Assembly (NCBI GenBank): GCA_000697335.1
Contig: JNEM01016524.1
Location: 1-24,381, forward strand
Reading direction: 5' to 3'
DNA length: 24,381 nucleotides
Source of the DNA: Conidiobolus incongruus B7586
Lineage: Eukaryota; Entomophthoromycota; Entomophthoromycetes; Entomophthorales; Conidiobolaceae
The position numbers and the translations under genes are program-made. Shown one piece after another: positions 18,497 through 24,381 of the stretch. The notes beneath the pieces were generated by a model. That model saw only the letters and a program-made list of their open reading frames with translations. It had not been told where the DNA came from and did no database searches. Position 1 is the stretch's first letter, and each line of letters opens with the position of its first letter.

Positions 18497-18761
18497 TCAA
18501 ATTTACAATAAATTAATAAAAATTTAGTATAATGATATATTAAAATTGATTCAACCGTATTCATCTATTATGATGACTACTGATAATATTATAAATATTC
18601 GATGTCCACTATATTTTGAAAGACGGAAAATTCTATTAAGTGAAAATATAAATATATTATTTTGATGTTTTTTAATATATACAGAGTTAATTAAATTGTA
18701 TAAATACAAGCAAAATCAAACTCATTAAACTTTAAAAAGCAAATCACAAATGGTAGGAATT

Positions 18762-19828
18762 TCAAGGATGGGAATTTGGAGGAGCAGATCCACAGCTCCT
18801 AGTAACTTTTTGCTCTTCCTTAGTCAGTCATTTTTCGGCAGCTTTAAGCATTCTTTCACGCATTGCCTCGTACTATCTACTAGTGGGATAATTCTCACCC
18901 TCTCTCAGTCTCCGACCATGTGTAGAATCAAATATAAATTTTTGGTTTGATGATGAAGAAATAGAGCTAGTGTGATAATTCCTAACTTTACCATCCTGAA
19001 TTGTATAGCCCTGGGATTTGGTCCAGTCGAACTCTGTAACTTGCTTTTTCAAAAGATGATTGAATTGGTGAAAATCAGCACTATGCTCGGAATGCACCAT
19101 ATATGCAAGTTCATGGATCATGACCCGTTTGACTTCGGGATAGTGGATAAATCCTTGAAAATCACTGGTCCTCAATCGAACTGCAATTGTTTCTCCCTTG
19201 TTCCTATTATAACCGAGTATAGGGTGTTCAAGTGGGGATAATTCCATCAGATTACCTATGGACCATTTGTAGCGGTTGAGCAATGCTTTGATTCCAATCT
19301 CATCCCTAAGTCTTTCTAAATATGCCATAGCTTTGTCTTCACCTGGCAGGTTTGGTAAAGTTTGAAGACGATGAAATGTGTATTTAGAAGATTTTGACGT
19401 TGATACAGGCTAATTGATCCAATAATTAATGATTTTGTTATAAAATTTATTAAAATTATCTGTTACCTTAGCAGATTGCAACACAACTTTATTTTGGGAT
19501 ACGATAGGATCAGGAACATTTTCCCTACTAGCCATAATCCCAATTTTGCTAGTTTCTTTAATTTTATAAAAAATTAAATCATTTTCGTCTTTCAAAACCA
19601 CTAATTATACAATATTAATAAATTTAAATCAATATGAATATATTTTGCTCTACCTTTAACAATTTTTATCCTTTCAGTTGAAATACTGATTTCGTGACTT
19701 ATTTTCTCTTTAAACTAGGATATTTTAGTACTTCCAGATAAATTATCAATAACAAATGATATTTTATTATATGATAAACTTAAACTGAAATTATTCTCTT
19801 CCTGCGTTTCTAATAATTTTGTTAGCAT
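18762..19828 (-). pseudogene. UBL-WLM (Wss1-like) metalloprotease gene, decayed
   Basis: WLM-domain proteases of the Wss1 group act on SUMO/ubiquitin-linked substrates and DNA-protein crosslinks; the form with an N-terminal ubiquitin-like domain is widespread in eukaryotes. Three exons on the minus strand (19828-19654, 19600-19467, 19409-18762) with matching phases would encode 318 codons. The ubiquitin-like part spans about 1-90 (SFVIDNLSGSTKIS; LKDENDLIFYKIKETSKIGI). The WLM core follows from about 125 (KWSIGNLMELSPLEHPILGY; then IHELAYMVHSEH at 201-212; then DWTKSQGY). Damage: TAG at codon 38 (19717-19715), TAG at codon 282 (18875-18873) and TGA at codon 297 (18830-18828). The family zinc motif HELAHMVxSEH reads HELAY here, losing the second His (Tyr206). 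A shorter product starting at an internal Met and ending at codon 281 could still be made, but would lack that ligand. The family call is strong and loss of protease activity is likely. Confidence 0.8.
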
Positions 19829-20410
19829 GTTTAAATTAAATTTATTAACCAATTGAAGTCATATTATATTAATAACAAAAAAAAATCTAAAATTATGTGA
19901 TTACGAATACAAGAGAGTCATATTTATATTAAATTAATTATATATTATCAATATCTGTTGAGACGAATTAATTATATTAATAATCAATATCTAAATTGAA
20001 TTTAGGATAATATTGAATATTTTGAGCTGATTCAATTCTAGTACTTGAAAATGATTATCACATTTATTAAATATTCTAATCCCATAAAATTATATTTTAC
20101 CCCAAAGGCTAATTCAAAAATAAAAATGAAATAACCAGAATTATCAATACGATTGACTAATTTTTAAACCAATTTATAAAATAAATTAAAACTGCCAATA
20201 CATTAAGAAATTTTTAATTTGGGCATCCATCTTGATATCATCACTATTAATTCTTTCAATTTTATTAAATATTATCTATTTTTAATTTAATTTTATTTTT
20301 TTTAAAATCTAATTTTAAAGTGTGGGAGTGTATTAATTATTTAAAGGGTTTAAACTAAATTTGGAAAAGTATTTTTTTTATTAATCAATTTTAATTTTAT
20401 TTTTTATACA
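19829..20410. other. Divergent intergenic region between the WLM relic and the RNF220-like gene
   Basis: It is A/T-rich with no coding content. It would hold the promoter of the RNF220-like gene to the right and the former promoter of the WLM relic to the left. No specific regulatory site stands out. Confidence 0.4.
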
Positions 20411-21782
20411 ATGTCACAGACTTTATCAGGTATGTGAGATCTATCATGTCTATTTATTCCCAACTTGTTACTAGTTTATTTTTCTAATAAAAAAATTTAT
20501 TAATTTGGATAATCATTTTATAGAAATCAATAAACCGACGACAGCTACGAAATGTCCTATTTGTAACAAAAAATTAACCAGTGCTAACTTCAATAAACAC
20601 TTTCAAATGGAATTGAGTAATTTCGAGGTCAGGCAAACTAGATCTAAAAGGTATTTATTTTTTGTGTTTTGTGAAAATTTTTCTAATTGTGGATTCTTAG
20701 ATATATTATGAAACCTAATTATAAAAAGTTAAAAACTATTCATTTCGAATCTAAATCGAATGATCAACTTAATTTAATCACTCAAAAAACTGTTTATCAG
20801 GTATTTTACTCTTTTTTAGCTTTTAAAATTTCATTTTGATAATTTTATTTAGACTTTGAGAAAACTGAGACAAAACAAACGTCAACGGAGAGTTGGTGGT
20901 GCTACTTCACAACGTAATAGTGACTCTAGAACACGTCAATCAAACTCATCACATGAAGACAATAATCCTTCAACTTCTACTGCTGCTGCTGCTCCTGCTC
21001 CATTGCCAAAATGCCCCATATGTTTAGAGACTTTGGATTGTGACGATTTACAAATGAATGCTCACATTGATGAATGTTTATATCATGCTAACCAAGATCA
21101 AGAAGAAAGTCCTGAAGACGATGGGGATGGGGATGGGGATGGGGATGAGGATGAAAGTTATGAAGAGTACACATGGGCTGGTCAAACCCGGGTTAGGACC
21201 ACAAGTCTTGACATCTATAACTTAGGAGGTGTCGAAGGGTATCTATCTGCCAAAAAATCACAGGACGAAGATGAAGATTTAACTATTGACGAGTCTAACG
21301 AATCCGCTTTATTTGGAAAATCTCAATTCACAGAAAACGATGTTATTAACTTTATAAATGCCAAAAGTACAAACAATGATAATGATCCTTCAACAAGTGC
21401 TTCACATTCTGCCACAGAGTCGGAAACTCCCACAATACCAACCAAATCACTTACAAATAGAAAGATGCAGCTACCTTCGCCTGCTTCTTCCATACCCACC
21501 ACTGATTTAAGTGGCAAAAATCCCACTAAACTCAAATCAGCCCATCCACCACATTCTCAACTTGTGATTGATTCACTGAAATCTCAATTGCAACAACTTC
21601 AAAATCGGGAAATCCATAGTTGCATCATCTGTCAAGGTTCATTCGACGACCCTCTCACATCGATCAATTGCTGGCACGTCTACTGCAAGGACTGCTGGAT
21701 GAGCAGTCTCTCCTCCAAAAAACTGTGCCCTCAATGTCAGACTATTACTTATCCATCCGATTTAAGACGTGTTTATTTATAA
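20411..21782 (+). CDS. RNF220-like RING-type E3 ubiquitin ligase (4 exons, 391 aa)
   Basis: Predicted E3 ligase moving ubiquitin from an E2 to substrates. Exons: 20411-20429, 20524-20650, 20701-20800, 20853-21782, phases consistent; start ATG 20411 precedes a 19-nt exon ending at a GTATGT donor. Order of parts: N-terminal zinc knuckle KCPICNKKL (Cys17, Cys20, His32); basic Arg/Lys region with a poly-Ala run; second knuckle KCPICLETLDCDD with His153 and Cys157; an Asp/Gly repeat; YEEYTWAGQTRVRTTSL, matching the conserved EEYxWxGQxRxRxTxL segment of animal RNF220; FGKSQFTENDVI, also RNF220-like; a short coiled coil (SLKSQLQQLQ); and a C-terminal C3HC4 RING with Cys339, 342, 355, His357, Cys360, 363, 374, 377. 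The very end, KKLCPQC..T..PSDLRRVYL, is almost the RNF220 C-terminus. Human RNF220 is longer (566 aa). It converges with the HIU hydrolase gene. The family is very sure; substrates are unknown. Confidence 0.9.
21120..21148 (+). repeat. In-frame GATGGG hexanucleotide repeat inside the RNF220-like gene
   Basis: About four and a half GATGGG units encode alternating Asp-Gly within an acidic stretch. The reading frame is kept, so length change in steps of 6 bp would add or remove Asp-Gly pairs. Confidence 0.85.
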
Positions 21783-22242
21783 TATCATTAACATATTTAT
21801 ATGATCGTATTGTTCTAAACCATAGCTAGTTATTATTCTATTCATTATTGTACTTATATTTAATTGTCTGATTTTCTATTTTCATTTATTATCTATGAAT
21901 AAAATTTTTTGATTTTGATAGATTTTACTTTAAATTATTATTAATGTTTAATTTAAATATATCGTAGTTTAATAAATATTAGAATATAATAATTGATTGA
22001 AATAATTTTATATTGATAGTTTTAATTTTAATTGAATGAAATAAAATAAATATATGTCACTTTTTTATATGTTTATTTTTATAATTAGTATATTTGATGA
22101 AATGTACTAAATAGAATTTTGGTATAATATACATATTAAATTCATACAAAATTAATCATTATAAAATAATATCAAATTTGATCAAATAAAAATTATACTT
22201 TTATGATATTCATATTTTTCAAATTTTAATTAAAGTAAATAA
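21783..22242. other. 3' intergenic region between convergent genes
   Basis: It holds the 3' ends of the RNF220-like gene (an AATAAA poly(A)-signal-like hexamer is at about 21898) and of the HIU hydrolase gene. A/T-rich; no gene is seen. Confidence 0.5.
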
Positions 22243-22736
22243 TTAAGAACCTCTATAAGTAGAGAAACCATATGAAGAAATTAATAAAGGTACATGATAA
22301 TGACGATTAGAATCGACCACAAAATTAATCTAATATAGAAATTAATCAATAGTATTAATGATTGACTGTGAAATACTTACGACTACTTTGGGGTAGAAAG
22401 ACTGCCTGTTCTGCTTGGCAAAGTAGCTTTGAACACCGAATTCAATATAGTAATAACCGAAACCTAAGGGACTTTCTTCAATACCTTGGAGGAAATCAAT
22501 ACGTCCATCTTCATTGGTCTCTCTGGAATTTTCATTAAATTCTAATAATTATTATGTTTAATAATATGAACTTACTTGACAGCTAAAACGTCCCACTCGT
22601 TAGATTCAATATCTACATTCTTATTATTCAAATCTCTATCCTTTCTTCTTACTAATTTGCAAACAATATTCTTGCCGGGTAAGCCAGTTTCTAAATCTAA
22701 AATGTGAGTGGTAATGGGTCCACGTCCACCAGCCAT
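22243..22736 (-). CDS. 5-hydroxyisourate hydrolase (3 exons, 129 aa)
   Basis: Hydrolyses 5-hydroxyisourate, the product of urate oxidase, to OHCU in purine breakdown; a transthyretin-family homotetramer. Exons (minus strand): 22736-22576, 22522-22381, 22329-22243, with donors GTAAGT at both introns and consistent phases. Family signatures are present: N-terminal ITTHILD with active-site His11, EDGR with Arg61, YHVPLLISSYGFSTYRGS with His113 and the terminal tetrapeptide YRGS, which separates true HIU hydrolases from transthyretin. Length is near the usual 110-130 aa, with a small charged insert (about 31-45). No signal peptide or clear peroxisomal signal is seen. A broken tandem copy lies upstream on the same strand. 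The 5' flank has a TGACTCA word 47 bp before the ATG and a TATATAAAAA stretch. Function is very likely. Confidence 0.95.
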
Positions 22737-23402
22737 TTGTATTATTAAATGATGATTATATCAAAAGATTGTTTAGAATTAGTGACTCATATGTTTTTAT
22801 ATATGTCAAAGTCATTGAGATTATCCAATTGTTAGATGGATCCTTTGATTGTAATGAGATCATCTGGAAATTAATATTAGGACCTTGTGACTTTATCATC
22901 TCAAACTCAAATCACAATGCTATTTTAAATTCATAAAATATATTGAATAATCACTCAATTAATATTTTGTATTGTCCACTTTATTGTTGGATGTTATGTT
23001 ATCCATTTTAATCACATTGATGTCTGAACTTAATTTATTTGTGATTATTATTGCAGGGAAAATTATTAAGTTAGCGACTATTATATGAATCATATTATTT
23101 TTATTTTATAAGACAAATGAGATCATGTAGCTATATTTTATTTATATCATCATTGGATATTTAAATAGATTTATCAAAAGGATATAAGTTATAATATGAT
23201 CAATATTAAATATCGAAAGAACAACTTTGATAGATATTAAAAAATGATCTGAGTAATCGCGTGATCTTTCAATCATATCACCTATTGATTAAATTTAAAT
23301 TGTATATTAATTCATATTATCAAATTAACTTAATCAAAGATACAGCTTTTAAATAAATAATTATTTTAAAAATGTGAGATACATTAAATTCCAAAAACAT
23401 TT
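22737..23402 (-). promoter_or_regulatory. Upstream region of HIU hydrolase
   Basis: Minus-strand promoter candidate. TGACTCA (Gcn4/AP-1-type, bZIP) lies at 22783-22789 and a TATA-like TATATAAAAA at about 22794-22803. Several TTATC/GATAA words (near 22822, 22892, 23000) could be GATA-factor sites of the kind nitrogen regulators use on fungal urate genes, although such words are common by chance in this A/T-rich DNA. No gene lies in this stretch. Confidence 0.3.
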
Positions 23403-23895
23403 TTAAGCTCTCCTATAAGTAGAATAACGATAAGCTTAAATAAATAATGAGAGATGATAGTGACATTCCGAATCAACTAGAAAATATATTTAAACCAAAT
23501 AAAAATCCAACAATTAAAATGGTTATAAGTATTAAACTCTGAATCACTTAGGATAAAAAGACTTTATTTTGATTTTCAAAATATTGCTAAATGTGAAATT
23601 GAATGATATAATAACCAAATTCTAAAGGACTTTGGTGATCGGGTAGAAAATCTATACACCTGTCGGCATTGGCAACTCTAAATAAATATCTTATTTGGCA
23701 AAGTATGAAGATTTTCAATATTGTTTTGTTACTTATTTCCTAATAATTCCTATTCAATAATACTAAAATTCACATATTTATTCTGAATACTGGTATCTAT
23801 CTTGCTAAAGAGTTAAGCTTGAGTATTTTTGTTGGGCATTTTAAGCTCTTGATCTTGAATGTTGGCTATAATAGGTCCTCATTCAGACAATTCAA
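23403..23895 (-). pseudogene. Broken tandem copy of the HIU hydrolase gene
   Basis: All three exons of the neighbouring hydrolase can be matched in order on the same strand. Exon 1: GPIIANIQDQELKMPNK against GPITTHILDLETGLPGK. Exon 2 from about 23678: DRCIDFLPDHQSPLEFGYY against GRIDFLQGIEESPLGFGYY. Exon 3: VDSECHYHLSLFI-stop-AYRYSTYRRA against VDSNRHYHVPLLISSYGFSTYRGS. The splice sites at exon edges are still visible. It has about five in-frame stops, a frame change near the end of exon 2, loss of the catalytic N-terminal His (THILD to NIQD) and YRGS changed to YRRA. It is clearly dead and arose by tandem duplication. Confidence 0.85.
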
Positions 23896-24381
23896 TATTT
23901 GTTAAAATACTTTTAAGTAATGAATAGTAGGATTTTATATGTTAATCAATTTCTATACTATTTGAAAATTAGTACCAAATGAATTTGGTAAATTTTATTG
24001 ATAAGCCCAATTTTAGATATCTTTGTTATATTAGTTAAATTTAAAATTATATTTAGTATGAGTTTAATAAAATAAAGAGCATTTAATAATATATATATAT
24101 ATATATATATTTGGTTTATTCAAAAGTTTCTAGATTCTAGGATTATTATTTGTATTTCCTAATTTAATAGATATATATTATAATTAAAGATAAAGAATAT
24201 AACTAAAAATAAATAATTTGAATAAATAAATTTAATATATAGTGGAAAGTTATTTTTATTTATAAATCATATTATTATTGATAATATTTGGATATAAAGC
24301 TTTGTAACTATTTTTATTATGATATAATATATTTCCAATAAATATAGCTATATTTCAGTAATAATCATTAATATATATATA
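23896..24381. other. A/T-rich end of the window
   Basis: No coding content is seen. It contains an (AT)11 microsatellite at 24089-24110. Confidence 0.5.
24089..24110. repeat. (AT)11 microsatellite
   Basis: Eleven perfect AT units, flanked by further A/T-rich sequence. Confidence 0.9.

Noticed and set aside
18762-19828. Reassigned stop codons (TAG read as Gln, TGA as Arg) to rescue the WLM gene
   Set aside because: The intact genes in the window contain no in-frame TAG or TGA and end at TAA; the zinc His is also lost, which fits decay better than a variant code.

Overview
This is an AT-rich nuclear segment, almost certainly from a fungus. Introns are short (about 48-90 bp), with GT..AG ends and often a CTAAT-like branch site. 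The gene content fits: Pkc1-type protein kinases (HR1-HR1-C2-C1-C1-kinase), a White Collar 2-type PAS/GATA regulator, a 5-hydroxyisourate hydrolase, a UBL-WLM protein and an RNF220-like ubiquitin ligase. Base composition and gene mix suggest an early-diverging lineage such as Zoopagomycota/Entomophthoromycotina, but that placement is a guess.

Layout. 1-2849: AT-rich non-coding DNA. 2850-5992 (+): first Pkc1 paralogue (A), 11 exons, 869 aa. 7241-8639 (-): WC-2-like regulator, 3 exons, 425 aa, with GATCGA motifs and an 8-bp tandem repeat upstream. 9300-13011: a gene graveyard holding coding-like debris, a decayed tRNA-Ala and a dead CMGC/CDK-like kinase. 13255-16467 (-): second Pkc1 paralogue (B), 11 exons, 878 aa, with every intron at the same site and phase as in A. 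16468-18750: mostly empty, with one coding-like scrap. 18762-19828 (-): UBL-WLM metalloprotease gene that has decayed (three in-frame stops and a zinc-ligand His changed to Tyr). 20411-21782 (+): RNF220-like RING E3 ligase, 4 exons, 391 aa. 22243-22736 (-): HIU hydrolase, 3 exons, 129 aa. 23403-23895 (-): a broken tandem copy of the same gene.

The intact genes belong to separate processes: cell-wall integrity/PKC signalling (two copies), blue-light transcription, ubiquitin ligation and urate breakdown. I see no operon-like or cluster logic. The two themes are duplication (PKC inverted pair, HIU hydrolase tandem pair) and erosion. Dead copies keep recognisable exons and splice sites but carry stops and substitutions, many of them readable as C-to-T or G-to-A. 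No mobile element, virus-like element or CRISPR array was recognised. Exon limits come from reading splice sites and frames by eye and from comparing paralogues, not from transcripts.
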